Shown here: one piece after another, positions 21,737 to 32,573 of the stretch
Position numbering within the stretch: position 1 is the stretch's first letter
Layout: each line of letters begins with the position of its first letter
Assembly: GCF_000499845.2 (NCBI RefSeq)
Contig: NC_023756.2
Location: forward strand, 37,948,565-38,012,564
From: Phaseolus vulgaris
Lineage: Eukaryota; Streptophyta; Magnoliopsida; Fabales; Fabaceae
Length of the DNA: 64,000 nucleotides
Direction of reading: 5' to 3'
Made by a program: the position numbers and the translations under genes
The notes under the pieces: model-generated
What the model saw: the letters and a program-made list of their open reading frames with translations, nothing else
What the model was told of the DNA's origin: nothing
The model's database searches: none

Positions 21737-23708
21737 CTAATTTTCGATATTCATATCTTCAGCATCATTATCCGGAATTTCATTAGCAGGAACTAGCTCA
21801 CCATTATAAAAGTCCTTTTTAACATCAAAATTACCTTCATCAATAGGAATCTTATAAAAGTATTTTGCTTGTTGAAGAGCCTTCTCAAAGCCAAGTTTGT
21901 GTTGTTCAAAAATAAAACTTTCGACTTCAAAAACATTGGTCCTTAGCTGATTAATCTCCTCATCCATAAGTTTGATGGTGTTCTTGTCGGATTCATTCGC
22001 AGAAGATAGCGCCGATACCTTCTCGGTCAAAAGTTGATTCTCCTTGAACAATTGAGCATTCTCCGTGATAGATTTCAGGTTTTCATTCTTCAAATCAGAA
22101 ATTTCTTTTCCAAGACCTTCATTTTCGATTTCTTGTTGTTCTTTCTGTTTTGCCATCTTCTCTAACTCTAAAGATAAAGAGTTCATCCTATCCTTATACT
22201 CAGCAAGATCATTCTTCAGCTTTTCAAATTCGGATAACGACACGCAGTTTCCATTTTTCTCTTTCATCATTTTTCCAATCAAAAGATTTCTACTTGATAA
22301 TTCAATAACAGAATCCGCTAATGAAGCAGCATCCATATTCTTCAGCATATTGTAAAATGATTCACTAAAAGATGTTTGAACAAATTTTGCATACTTATTC
22401 GTAGCACTAAAAATCGTCTCGGGAAGAGGTTCACATGAAACATTTCCACTATGGCGATGGCGCCGAGAAGATGAATGTGACCTCTTGCTGCTCCTATCTC
22501 GTTTCTTTGATTTCTTCGAAGGACCAGCAACATCGACATTACTTGTCGGTTCCACCACGTCAACATTAGCAACTGGCTCCACGTTTTCTACTTCCACAAC
22601 AGGATTTACCACATTCTCACGTCGGGGAGTTACATCACCCACTTTGTTAAGCAGTTTCGAAAAGTAAGATCGAGCTTTCGGATTAGTACTTGCCATCAGA
22701 GCTGAAAATCAATAAAAAATTTAGCAAAGTTAAAAAACTCATCCTAAAAAGCAAGAAAATGCGGAACAACCACGTACCAGTAAGATCTTCTCGAGGATGT
22801 GATGAAGTATACAACTGTAGCAAAGCACGAGTGGGAACTTGATACGAGAAACGACTAAAAACTTCAATAACATGACGATCGGCCACACCCATCGAATGAA
22901 AGGATATTGAGTTAAACTTCACAGGATCTTTCGTCCAATACAGAGGAAATTTTGGAGAATTTCCATTAAAGAAGTATTCTCTTCCTATTGGCTCTATTAG
23001 AATTTTGAAAAAACTTCCTTTAAAATCCTTATACGACGACGTAAAAGGCTTAAGAAAACACACATTGGATTTGCTAATAAGGGATAGCCACCCTGGCCGT
23101 TTACCAGGCCGAGAACTATAATAGTATAGAAACGCAGAGGGACTAGGAGAAAGTGACAATAATTTACACAAAATATTGAATGCTTGCATCGCAGCCCAAC
23201 CATTAGGATGAAGCTGAGTAGGAGCAACATTAAGAAAATTAAGAACGCCCATTTGAAAATTGTTCAAGGGCAATCGAATATGAAGATCTCTGAAAAAGCA
23301 AGCATAAAAATAAAAAAATTCATAGCTATCACCTTCTCGGCCATGACACACATTATCAACATCACCAACACGCCGAAATGAAATGATATCATTTTCAATA
23401 TCAGAGTAATAAATTTGAGAACGGGAAAGAAAAATCCGAAGTTCGTTAGCAGAACGATACTTCGAGAAATACTCTCGGACTTTAGGATTAACCCATTGAT
23501 AACCAGGACGAAGGTTTTTCTGGGGTACGATAAATTCAAATTCTTGAGGAATATCAACAGCAAGAGCTCCACTTGAATCATTCATACAAGATGGAGTGGC
23601 ATATGAAGATTTTGACTCAGGAGGAACTTCTTCTCGAACCACTCGGCCAGTTGATTCACCACCCGCGCTTGAAAATTCATCAGTAGCAGAAGAACTTGAA
23701 AGAGACAT
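21737..23708 (-). CDS. Antisense gene of element C, two exons, intact (631 aa)
   Basis: Read as complement(join(21737..22701,22778..23708)). The ATG at 23,708 (MSLSSSSATDEF) is chosen because the longer frame upstream has only a CTG start. Exon 1 (310 aa) has the plant transposon-associated domain also seen in element A: RLPL, QLHPNGWA, FNILC, GSFFK and FPLYW appear in order. The 76-base intron starts GTACGTGG and ends TTTTCAG, phase 1, at the same place as in A and B. Exon 2 opens basic with a Ser/Lys/Arg cluster (KKSKKRDRSSKRSHSSSRR), which could be a nuclear localisation signal. A long coiled coil follows (about 22,240-21,880), then an acidic tail. Without splicing the frame stops soon after the exon 1 end. 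Function is unknown; a nuclear or RNA/DNA-associated role is only inference. It is transcribed toward gag-pol. Confidence 0.8.
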
Positions 23709-23800
23709 TACCTTCGCAAGAATTGAACGAAGATTGACAATATGCTTCCTTTTCAACAGCAGCAAAGCTCACACAATCATAAAAAACCCAATGGCAAACC

Positions 23801-23808
23801 TATTTATA
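23801..23808 (-). promoter_or_regulatory. TATA box of the antisense gene in element C
   Basis: The minus strand reads GGGCTATAAATAGGTTTG. It lies about 93 bases upstream of the ATG at 23,708, leaving room for a leader of about 60 bases. It is inside the retrotransposon and independent of both LTR promoters. Confidence 0.65.
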
Positions 23809-24033
23809 GCCCAGAGAAAACCCTAGAATTTCAAACGTTATAAACAATGTGGCACCATTCAAAAATATGTCATCTAACGGTCAAAATGGCAAGTTCCTGT
23901 CAAGTCATGTAAACTGAGCAAAATAAAGCGCAGAAATCAAAGCGTTCCATATCAAATCAAATCAAATGTCAACATTATTATATTATATTAAGACACAAAT
24001 ATTTGTTTAAACTTAAAATAAAAATATTTCTGT

Positions 24034-24045
24034 CTCGGGGGCTAG
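24034..24045 (+). other. Polypurine tract region of element C
   Basis: CTCGGGGGCTAG directly precedes the 3' LTR at 24,046. It is short and ends with a CTAG, so the exact primer end is unclear. Confidence 0.5.
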
Positions 24046-24638
24046 TGTACTGGTAGGCTAAAACCGAGAGGTTTAGGCCGAGAACAACATTAAGTAAACG
24101 AGGGGAAAAGGTTTAAACCGAGAGGTTTAAACCGAGAATGAAAAAGATATATGTTAAAGAATAAAATAAAATATAAATATTACTATAAAAATGAAACCCA
24201 ATTAAGTTTAAAACCCACAGGAGGAGTGTAAATAATAAAAAGGTGTAAAGAGAAAGTCCAACAGAAAAGGAGAAAAGCCCATTAAGGAAACCCTATAAAT
24301 AGAAGTTCAGAGTAAGAAAAAGGTAAGAGTGATTTTATCTGATGAATGTTAAACCTTTTCTGACTTTGGCATCGGAGCGACTTGCAGGTACCCCCCACCT
24401 GTTGTGAAGAGAAGCCGAGAGCACCAGCCGAGAAGAGAAGCCGAGAGCACCAGCCGAGAGGAGAAGCCGAGAGTACTAGCCGAGAGGAGAAGCCGAGAGC
24501 ACCAGCCGAGAGGAGAAGCCAAGAGTTCCCATCAAGGAGAGAAGTTAAGTATCCAGCCCAAGATAGTATCCAGCCCAAGATTGAAGGATTAGTCTTGTTA
24601 ACCCATTTCAAGTGTTCTTGGTCCTTGTTGTAAGAACA
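24046..24638 (+). repeat. 3' LTR of element C (593 bp)
   Basis: It is nearly identical to 14,582-15,193. It lacks one 17-bp CCAGCCCAAGATAG-type unit and a GT dinucleotide, and has four substitutions. It carries the same TATA box and GCCGAGAG minisatellite. Confidence 0.95.
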
Positions 24639-24643
24639 TAAAT
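24639..24643. repeat. Target-site duplication of element C, right
   Basis: TAAAT, matching 14,577-14,581. Confidence 0.95.
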
Positions 24644-25199
24644 ATTTAAATTTTATTTATTTTTATTTATTTTTATTTTTAAAAAAATTATATATGGACA
24701 ATGGTATATAATTTGCATTTGTTTTAATTGAGATATTCTATCCTAGTATAAATCATATTTTAATCCAAAGGGTTTCATGTAGAAATAAGTAATTTATATT
24801 TAATTTTTATGATAAAGATAAAATTGTAATTTTACAATTCTACCAATTAAAACAAAAAATTTAACACAAAGTGTTTGTGTATTTTCTTTTACTTTTCATT
24901 TTCTTTCACTTAATCCAAATAACCTCAATTTTATATATTTTTTCCTCAAATTCATTATTTTCCTCTTCCACAAATCTCTCTATTAATTCAAACAAAACAT
25001 TAGTATCTTATTCTCTTAGAATATGTCATCAACTATCCGAGTGTAGTCTAACTCGTACACTATTCTCAAGATTCTAAATTTTCATAAGGAGATTTTTGTG
25101 CTTATTTTTCTTTTCCTTCAAAATTTGTCCGTAGTGCATTCATTTACTTGTTAGTTATGACCTTTCACTCTCACTATATTCAATTGTTAAACTAGTGTA
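24644..25199. other. AT-rich intergenic DNA, nothing recognised
   Basis: Only short ORFs with low-complexity translations. It is the continuation of the DNA left of element C at 14,576. Confidence 0.6.
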
Positions 25200-25204
25200 A
25201 GTAT

Positions 25205-25602
25205 TGTACCGGTCGGGGTCGGATGATTCTGGAATGTTTTGGTACCGATTAACATGTTTAAATGCATTAATGTTAAAAAATGATTAATAAGGTTAATTCG
25301 TATGAAAAACTAGGTAATGCACCCATAATCATGATTCATGTGCTAATCTCGGTCCAACACTAATAGGGTTCATCACAACAATATAAATAGGTGCAACAAC
25401 CAAAGTAAAGATACATCATTATTAAGCATTTATTGCACCAAATATTGAATATTTAATTGAACGTCGGAGCACTTTTTCCAAATGTCCTCAGACCAAAAAT
25501 CGAAGGTAGAAAACAAAGAATGAAGAAAGAAAACAAAATCTGACTAAAACGAAAAAGTTAATTGTTCAACTAGTAAAAGATTCTCCAAGTCTCCTAAGAA
25601 CA
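25205..25602 (+). mobile_element. Solo LTR (398 bp) of a gypsy-type element
   Basis: It starts TGTACCGGTCGGGG and ends CCTAAGAACA, with a perfect TSD AGTAT at 25,200-25,204 and 25,603-25,607. It contains a TATA box (ATATAAATAGG near 25,381) and a GAACGTCGGAGC motif shared with the LTRs at 30,090 and 42,390. No internal region is present, so it arose by LTR-LTR recombination. Confidence 0.9.
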
Positions 25603-25607
25603 AGTAT

Positions 25608-26833
25608 CATCTAGATCATATTTGATGAGACGAAATGATTTTTCATAATGTTTAATATTAATTTCTTGATAAGAAATTTTAAATTTCTCTTAGCAGATTA
25701 TAAGCATTAGAGAGAAAAGAAGAGTAGGAGGGAAGAGAGAAAAGAATGTTGAGGATGCATGAAGCGCAATTTGGGTTCTTCCTCTTCGTCAATGTGATAT
25801 GAATCATAGTGAAATTAAGGTTTTGGCACATCAACATCAAACACTTACTGCTATCCTTGTTAAAGAACTCGTGGTTTCTTATTCATAATACTCTCATATG
25901 AAGTGCTCTTCAATTTCGAAAGGGTCTTCTGTCTAGTTTAAGAGTCTTCTAGAAAGTTCGTTGTAAGTTTTTTATATTCGGAGTAAAATATATTTGGATC
26001 ACAAAAATATATCTTATAAAAAGAATCTTGTATTTATAAATCTTTTCAGAACAATGTTTATATTTATCTCGTTTGTTAAGATTAATTACTGACAGTACAG
26101 TTTCATCAAATTCCCTAAATAAACCCTTAATTACTATAATTTTCACTTAATTACTATAATACACACACCCCTTGTTATCCGTGGGCCTCATGTCGGAATT
26201 ATTATATTCACAGAATTAATACATATATAAAAAATAATAATTTGAGATTCCTATTATGTCACATCAGTATTAAAAAATTTAACCTCAATTTTATTCGCAC
26301 AAAATAAATTTTAAAAAACTTTGAGCAATTCGCATATCCATATCATTTATAAGATATACTTGATTATTGTACATAATATATATATATATATATATATATA
26401 ACAAAATAATATCTTCTATTCTTGAGTTGCTTAGAAAAAGAATTAGCTTTTAAGCAACTTTTAGTAGTGTTACGTTGTATCTGTTCAGTGTAAATGTTGC
26501 TACAAAAAACTCTTAATCATCTTCTGTTCAAGATGCTTTAGACCACTTCATAGAAAAATATTTTAAATTTTATAGTTTAAGATTTTAAATTATATCTATA
26601 CTCTAATATAAGACTCCTAACTCATATCTTAAGCTTATGATTATAGGTGTAACTTGTAATAGAGTTGTCATAAGTTGTTTTAGAAAATTTAAGAAGTACA
26701 ATCATTTTCATAATTTTAATAAAATAGTTATGCAATTTTTTATTTATTTTACCATTCTCTCCGTTTAACACAACAAATGCATGCCTAAATTATTTAAAAA
26801 TTAGAAAAAAAAAAGAAGATAATTAATAAAATA
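25608..26833. other. AT-rich intergenic DNA with (AT)n at 26,376-26,401
   Basis: No coding signal. The dinucleotide repeat is about 13 units long. Confidence 0.6.
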
Positions 26834-27133
26834 CACTAAAAAAATCATTAATTAAAAACTAATTTTAATTAGAAACAAAAAATAATTCGTCACTATATTG
26901 ATTAAATTACATATTATTTTAGAGACTAAAAAAATTATCAGTATCTAAAGTAATTCTATTATTAAAAATTTATAAACTAATTTTTAAATTGTAATCTAAT
27001 TAGTTATCAACTACCAACTGATATACCAAGAAAAAATTTAGTCTCTAAAATAGTATCTAATTTAGTCAAAATAGTGACTAATTTTTTTTATCTTTAAAAT
27101 TTGTTTCTATTTAATGATTTTCTGGTAGTAGTG
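26834..27133. mobile_element. CACTA-type MITE, 300 bp
   Basis: The left end starts CACTAAAAAAATCATTAA and the right end is the complement of CACTACTACCAGAAAATCAT. Inverted similarity continues inward through TAGAAACAAA, a GTCACTAT block and ATTTTAGAGACTAAA. The 3-bp duplication ATA flanks it (26,831-26,833 and 27,134-27,136), as expected for CACTA elements. No ORF, so it is non-autonomous. Confidence 0.85.
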
Positions 27134-27548
27134 ATATCCGATATTAATTTTAAAAATATAAATAAAAACAAAAATTCTCCAAAAGCAATTGATACTTAAG
27201 TAAAAATAAAGCGACTAATAAATATGAAAACCAATTAGTAGTATATTTGAATCTAAAAAAATGTAAGTTTTAAAAGAGAAACTTTTCAAAATTTCAAAAG
27301 CAAAAGTCAATCGATTTTTTAAATACATAAGTATAACGGTTGAGCAATATTTTCTTTGTCGTATTGAATATTTATTTCAAGGTAATATTTGAATGACAGT
27401 GAATTTGAAAAATTAGTAAAAAAAATTCTAACCACAAATAAAGTAAGATGGAACTATGGTGAAAAAATAATTAATGTTTTCTTTAATTTTTAAATTATAT
27501 TCAAATAAAACATAAAGTTTATTAGGATATATGAATTATTGGAGTCGT
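27134..27548. other. AT-rich DNA, nothing recognised
   Basis: Short, low-complexity sequence between the MITE and the end of the recognisable copia integrase fragment. Confidence 0.5.
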
Positions 27549-27555
27549 ACTCCAA

Positions 27556-29760
27556 CTAATAAGTGAAAAATCTATATTTTATAAAAATATTCTTACTAAA
27601 AATATTCTCACATGATATAAAATTTAAGACTCTTGATCGATAATATTCATGTTTTTTTTCAACAATACCATCTTGTTTAGATATTTTAACCCAAGTAGTT
27701 TGAGAAATAATGATTTTAGAGGAAAAGAAGTTTTTCATAGCAAATTTTGCATCGTTCTCAGTACGTATTATTTTAACAATGTTTTCAAACTGATTTTTAA
27801 CATATAGAATAAAATTTTTAAGTAAAACAAGAGAAGTCATCAACAATAGTTAAAAAATTATGACCATACATGGAAGCAACAAAAGAGGGACCCAAATATC
27901 CATATGCAGTCAGTAATTAGTATAGGAACTACTCAAGTTAAAAGAAAATTTCTTTTGCTTTGCTCTATGGCAAGTGTCACACACATGAGCTTTATTAGAT
28001 GTAATAAAAGGAAATTGAGTTCTCAAAACACTTAATCGTTCATTAGAAATATGACCCATTCTATTGTGCCACGGGTTTTGGTTTTTATCAGCAGTACTTT
28101 AAGAAGGAGCTACATTTTTTATAGCAAAATTACAAAAAAATAGCAAAATCAAGAATATACAATCCATCAGTGGATTTAACTATACCAATCGTCTCGTTGG
28201 TAACATTGTCTTGTATATCACATTGATTTGAAGAAAAAAATTAATCCAAAATCAAAATTTGAAGTGATTTTCGAAATAGAGATCAAATTAAAAGCAAATT
28301 TTGGTACATATAGAACATTGCTAAGATAAATTCTTTTTTATTGAAAACAACAGTTCCAAAGTAATTAGCAAAAACATGGTGACCATTGGACAGATTTATA
28401 AGAACATGTTTAATAGGTTTGTATGAAGCAAAATTTGATAAGGAAACACATACATGGTCAGTGGCGCTCGAATCTAAAACTCAACAAGTTTTCATACTTG
28501 GCAAATTAGTTTTGATAGAAAGATTACCTGTTGAAGATTGATCAGCCAGTTTGTGAGTTGAATGTGTGGAGAAAGATCTCACTTGATTCACTTGTGCTTA
28601 ATTAAGAAGATTTTTGTTGTTTGCATTGCTTCTACTTTGCTTAAAAATGTCCGAGAGAATTTGATATTGCATAGGAGTGAGGCTAATATTGCCATCTTCC
28701 TACCCTTTTTGACATTTTTCATAAGAACATCATCAATAGACACACTACTATTAATCTGAGTGGATTTCCCAATGGAAAACTTATATCCAGGAGGATAACC
28801 ATGCTTGTTGTAGTAATTCTCAACAATATGACCATTCATACCACAATAAGTGCATATTTTCTTATTATTTTTATATTTGTATATCCTATCGTCTTTATTT
28901 GAAAAACCATTTTTCCAAAAACAAACATTTTCTATGTGACCTATCTTACATGTAACAAGAGCAAAATTAGGGTTGCGATTAGCATTAACATTACTAAAAA
29001 CACTATTAATATTGGTAACAAATGTATTAGTGACCAACTGATGGTCTTGCTGAACCACCAACGAAAAAATCTTTAGTATGAGAGGAATGGGCTCCAGTAA
29101 AAGAACATGAGACTTGATGTTGTGATATTGCTCATTTAACCCATGAAGGAATTGCGTTGTTTGATCCTCAAGCTTTCTCTGATTAATAAGAGTCATAACA
29201 ACACAATTATAATAACATTTTGTTTTACATGTACAAGTGGGGTTAGGTCTAAAATTTTCAATTTCATCCAAGATAATACAAAGCTTAGTAAAATAATCGG
29301 TAACAGATTGATCTCCCTAACTTAGGGTAGCAGCTTCCATTTGCAAATCAGAAATTCTAGAAAGATTTTCCTGAGAGTATCTAGTTTTTAGATCATTCCA
29401 TATATCAACAGGTAAATCCATCCAAATGATACTCTGCCTAATTGGAATAGAGACAAAGTGTACTAACCATGACACCAGCATGTTATTACATCGATTCCAC
29501 GCCGCAAAACTAGAGTGATCCTTCGCTGGGCAAGGATGTGTGCCAGGAACAAATTCTATCTTGTTTTTCGCACTCAGAGTTGTCATGAATGATCTACTCC
29601 GAGTGTGATAATTTGTTGAATCAAGAACTAGTGATACCGAGGAGATTGTTGGATTCTCATTAAGGTACAAAGACAGATAAGTATGGTCTAGGACAAAGAA
29701 TAACAAAATGGGATGAACCAAAAAGAAAAAACACAACAACAAAGAAAAACCAGGAAACAA
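27556..29760 (-). pseudogene. Decayed Ty1/copia gag-pol (gag to integrase only)
   Basis: Minus-strand order is a gag N-terminal region (29,760-29,317, with WxDLKTRYSQ-type sequence), gag C-terminus with CTYCGMNGHIVENYYNKHG (near 28,850), a protease-like VLDSSATDHV (near 28,480), a pre-integrase Cys/His remnant (CDTCH near 27,980) and the integrase end (QTTWVKISKQDGIVEKKHE near 27,660). Several stops and frame changes separate the pieces. RT and RNase H are absent, so the element is truncated on its 3' side near 27,550. Confidence 0.8.
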
Positions 29761-29796
29761 AACAAGAACAATGAAGATAGCAGATATGAGAGTAGA

Positions 29797-29812
29797 GCTA
29801 TGATACTATATT
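29797..29812 (-). other. Degenerate primer binding site of the decayed copia element
   Basis: On minus, ATAGTATCATAGCTC resembles TGGTATCAGAGC, the copia site for initiator methionine tRNA. It lies upstream of the gag remnant as expected. Confidence 0.6.
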
Positions 29813-29814
29813 GA

Positions 29815-30056
29815 AAAGGATAAAGAGCAAAAGTGGCGCTTCCTATGTAATGGACCGAAGATGATGTGCCGAGAAGCTTCTACTTGAAGCTTGAACTTCA
29901 ACATCGTGAAGAGTGAAGAAGGCCATAACAGAAAAAGCAAGAGAAACCAAAAAGGGAATTAAGAACCTTAGAGCAAAAACACGAAGGGTAGAGATAGAAA
30001 TGAAGAAGAAGAAAGGGAAAAAAGGTATTCTTTCCGTAAATGTCTGAAGGTACAAC

Positions 30057-30057
<1 letters not shown>
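29815..30057 (-). repeat. Probable 5' LTR remnant of the decayed copia element
   Basis: Sequence upstream (minus sense) of the degenerate PBS. No second copy is in the window to prove the LTR, and the outer end runs into a TA microsatellite. Confidence 0.4.

Positions 30058-30089
<32 letters not shown>
30058..30089. repeat. (TA)n microsatellite, left half
   Basis: About 16 TA units, interrupted on the right by a solo LTR and resuming as (TA)n at 30,540-30,580. Confidence 0.9.
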
Positions 30090-30092
<3 letters not shown>

Positions 30093-30539
30093 ACCGGTCG
30101 GCTCCGTACGACCGAACATGCATGTTAAATAAAACGAATAAAATAAATACGTGGCAGAATGGCAGTTACAACTGTAGTTGAATGGGTCAAGGACATTTTC
30201 AGGAACACTCCCTTAATATCAGAAAGCCACTACTCATGACCCAAACACCACTAAGCACGACTTCAGCAACTACCTACTTGGCCCACACGAACCAAAGCCC
30301 AAGTCAACCTATAAGAAAGACTTCTGAGAGGGGGAAAAGGTACGTTTTTTAATCTATCTGAAACACTGAGAAAAGAGGAGCACTGACTTGAGCGTCGGAG
30401 TGCAATCGCAGGTAGCCCCGCCGACCGGACGTGCATACGCGCGAAGGAGAAAGGACTAGAAGAATTAAGTAGCTGCTGGACAACAACAATTAGGTACTGA
30501 CGTGGAACAACATCACTTTGGCCCTGACATCCACACAGG
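30090..30539 (+). mobile_element. Solo LTR inserted in a TA microsatellite
   Basis: It starts TGTACCGGTCGGCTCC, has a CTTGAGCGTCGGAGTGCAAT motif and a GCAGGTAGCCCC motif, and ends near CATCCACACAGG. Both flanks are TA repeats, so the duplication TATAT (30,085-30,089, 30,540-30,544) is compatible but not diagnostic. It is related in layout to the LTRs at 25,205 and 42,390. The right boundary is uncertain by a few bases. Confidence 0.65.
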
Positions 30540-30541
30540 TA

Positions 30542-30580
<39 letters not shown>
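30540..30580. repeat. (TA)n microsatellite, right half
   Basis: A TA run with one G interruption near 30,547. Confidence 0.9.
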
Positions 30581-30583
<3 letters not shown>

Positions 30584-30892
30584 AGGTGCAAAAAAAAAAA
30601 ATGTACCTGATAACTACATGTAACCTAAAAGCCCAAAAGCAAAAAACATGAATATTATCATGGATTTAAAATAATACTCTAGACCATAAAAATAGAAAAT
30701 ATATTCTTATATATATCTTTAAAATATGAATAAATAATTAATAAATTAATAAATATGATTAATATATTAATAAGTGTGAGTGTTTTCCTCATACCAATTG
30801 TCCAGTTTAAATATGACAGTTTAAATATGACTTGACTCTTAATAATAACTGTTGTCCAGTTTAAATATGACTTGACTCACTTAATAAATAAC

Positions 30893-31290
30893 TATTGCCA
30901 TGACTTTGAGATGTGATGGTTAATGAATAAATATTAATATTATATTTATAAAACTAAATGTTACATTAATGATATTAGTTAATGTAATTAATTCTCTCAT
31001 CAGTTATTTATAAATCTGACAAAACTAAATGAAGATTTTATATATTAATTATTGCAAAAGATGGGTCAAATGTAATAGTTAAAGAATAAACATTATTATT
31101 TTTATAAAACTAAATGTTAGATATATTAGTTAATAATATTACCAAAACTAAATGAAGCTTTTATATAATAATTATTGTAATGAAGATGAGTTTGAGATGT
31201 CATAGTCAATGAAAATAAATATTAATGTAATATTTATAAAAAAAGGAAAATGTTACATCAATGACATTAATTAATATTTAGCTAATATTT
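30893..31290 (+). promoter_or_regulatory. Tandem promoter modules upstream of the first cysteine-rich peptide gene
   Basis: About three degenerate copies (near 30,900-30,990, 31,045-31,130 and 31,150-31,290) of a module: TTATATAATAATTATTG, then TTTGAGATGT, then AATGAATAAATATTAAT, then TTTATAAAACTAAATGTTACAT. The same modules occur upstream of the paralogue at 37,667. Whether they are regulatory or a passive repeat is not known. Confidence 0.55.
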
Positions 31291-31313
31291 TTATTCTAAG
31301 AGTGTTTTTCACA

Positions 31314-31321
31314 TATAAATA
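31314..31321 (+). promoter_or_regulatory. TATA box of the first cysteine-rich peptide gene
   Basis: TATAAATA, 84 bases before the ATG. The surrounding ATATGGAAGAACCAA is nearly identical at 37,584. Confidence 0.75.
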
Positions 31322-31397
31322 TGGAAGAACCAATTTCTGCTGAGTTCATATCTGAAACAATCCTAAAAGAAAAAGCTTAAAACATTGAAAGGTTTTG

Positions 31398-31616
31398 ATG
31401 GGAGAAAAAATGTCAGAGAAGTTGGGTGTGATGGTGGTGGTGTTCACAATCTTGGTGGTCTTAGCCATGGAGGCTCATCATGTGGAATGCACAGTTTATA
31501 CGCCAATGGATCCCTGTAAACCTCTTCGCTGCTTTACCCTCTGTTTTCAAGTTATGGCCCAAAACTACAATGGTTTTTGTTGTAACGAAAACGCTACAAT
31601 TTGTATTTGCAAATGA
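31398..31616 (+). CDS. Small secreted cysteine-rich (defensin-like) peptide, copy 1
   Basis: 72 aa, single exon, ATG at 31,398 (the codon before it is TTG). An N-terminal hydrophobic signal (VMVVVFTILVVLAMEA) is likely cleaved after AMEA or near HHVEC. The mature part has cysteines spaced C-x4-C-x3-C-x12-C-x6-C-x-C. The CxxxC and CxC pairs are the hallmark of the cysteine-stabilised alpha-beta fold of plant defensin-like peptides, here in a three-disulfide version. Two further cysteines (one at the signal junction, one next to the fourth Cys) are extra. An AATAAA lies at 31,653. A paralogue with a matching promoter is at 37,667. A secreted role in defence or signalling is inferred from the fold; no specific family member is recognised. 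Confidence 0.75.
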   Translation: MGEKMSEKLGVMVVVFTILVVLAMEAHHVECTVYTPMDPCKPLRCFTLCFQVMAQNYNGFCCNENATICICK

Positions 31617-31658
31617 ATTAAAATCATTATCTACTACTTTGCTATTATATATAATAAA

Positions 31659-32573
31659 GCTTTAATTGAGTATGTTTTCTTAATTTGCTATTAGAAATGA
31701 ATTATTCTAGTATAGCATGTTCTATTTCATTCCAACCCATGTAACATGTTCAAATTGAAAATCCACAACTTTGTCTTAGTTTAAATAAAAAGAACTCATC
31801 TAATTATATGTAATGAGAAAAAGATACACTCAACTAAATAACCAAAATAAAGGATAATAGTTAAAACCTATATATCGGTTTTTAATGTTATTAACTTAGT
31901 TATGCAATGTTTATAATGTCTAATATATATTTTAATATCTTCTTAATCGTCTAAAAATTACACATCTGCGATAAGTATATTTGTATATAGATTAATATTT
32001 CGTAATATAAAGATTTTTTTACAGGTTGGTCAATACCAAAAAACTCGTCTTGCAATATTACGAGAAAATTTGATTTTACTAACACACGAAATTTGTTAAT
32101 AATGCTAAAGTTCTGTCAATAAATTGAAATTTCTCAAAAAGTGACGGTCAAGAATCTTTTGATAAATCTTTGTCTATAAACACGAAAATTACAACAATTA
32201 AGTATTATTTTTGAATCACAGTTATTAGACGAAAATTACAACAAGTAAGTATTATTTTTGAATCGCAGTTATTACACGAAAATTACAACAAGTCAAGAAT
32301 CTTTTGATAAATCTTTGTCTATAACACACTATTAATATTTTTTTTTATAAAAAAATTCATATTAAGTATCATTATGCAACTTAACAACAATCATTTGTCA
32401 TCATATGAAAAAAAATACTATTAAAAAAAGAAAATATAAAAAAATATGGGAAACTAGACCAAAATTCATATGTTAACAAAAGCGATACACATGTAGACTA
32501 TATATATTCATAAAAAATTCTAAGAACAGACTAAATGGAAGTCTATTATACCAATGAAATGATTATCTATGAG
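31659..32573. other. AT-rich intergenic DNA with an interleaved repeat
   Basis: No gene is seen. The interleaved direct repeat at 32,147-32,323 is listed separately. Confidence 0.6.
32147..32323. repeat. Interleaved direct repeats
   Basis: The phrase GTCAAGAATCTTTTGATAAA plus TCTTTGTCTATAA occurs at both outer ends. Between them are two to three tandem copies of about 50 bases, CGAAAATTACAACAAxTAAG plus TATTATTTTTGAATC. The order is X-Y-Y-Y'-X. Confidence 0.8.

Larger units (their letters stand above)
14582..24638 (+). mobile_element. Element C: complete Tat-type Ty3/gypsy retrotransposon (10,057 bp)
   Basis: Order is 5' LTR, PBS, gag-pol in one frame (15,246-20,504), a tandem-repeat spacer, a minus-strand two-exon gene (23,708-21,737), polypurine tract and 3' LTR. 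A perfect 5-bp target duplication, TAAAT, flanks it. The LTRs show four substitutions, one 2-bp indel and one 17-bp repeat-unit indel. The only visible lesion in gag-pol is one TAA codon. Dual RNase H and the antisense gene indicate the Tat lineage. It is not Ogre-like in the sense that gag-pol has no intron. A young insertion is inferred. Confidence 0.95.

Noticed and set aside
31398..31616. Nodule-specific cysteine-rich peptide assignment for the two small genes
   Set aside because: Those peptides have a distinct signal and four or six cysteines in another spacing. The CxxxC/CxC pattern here fits a defensin-like fold better.
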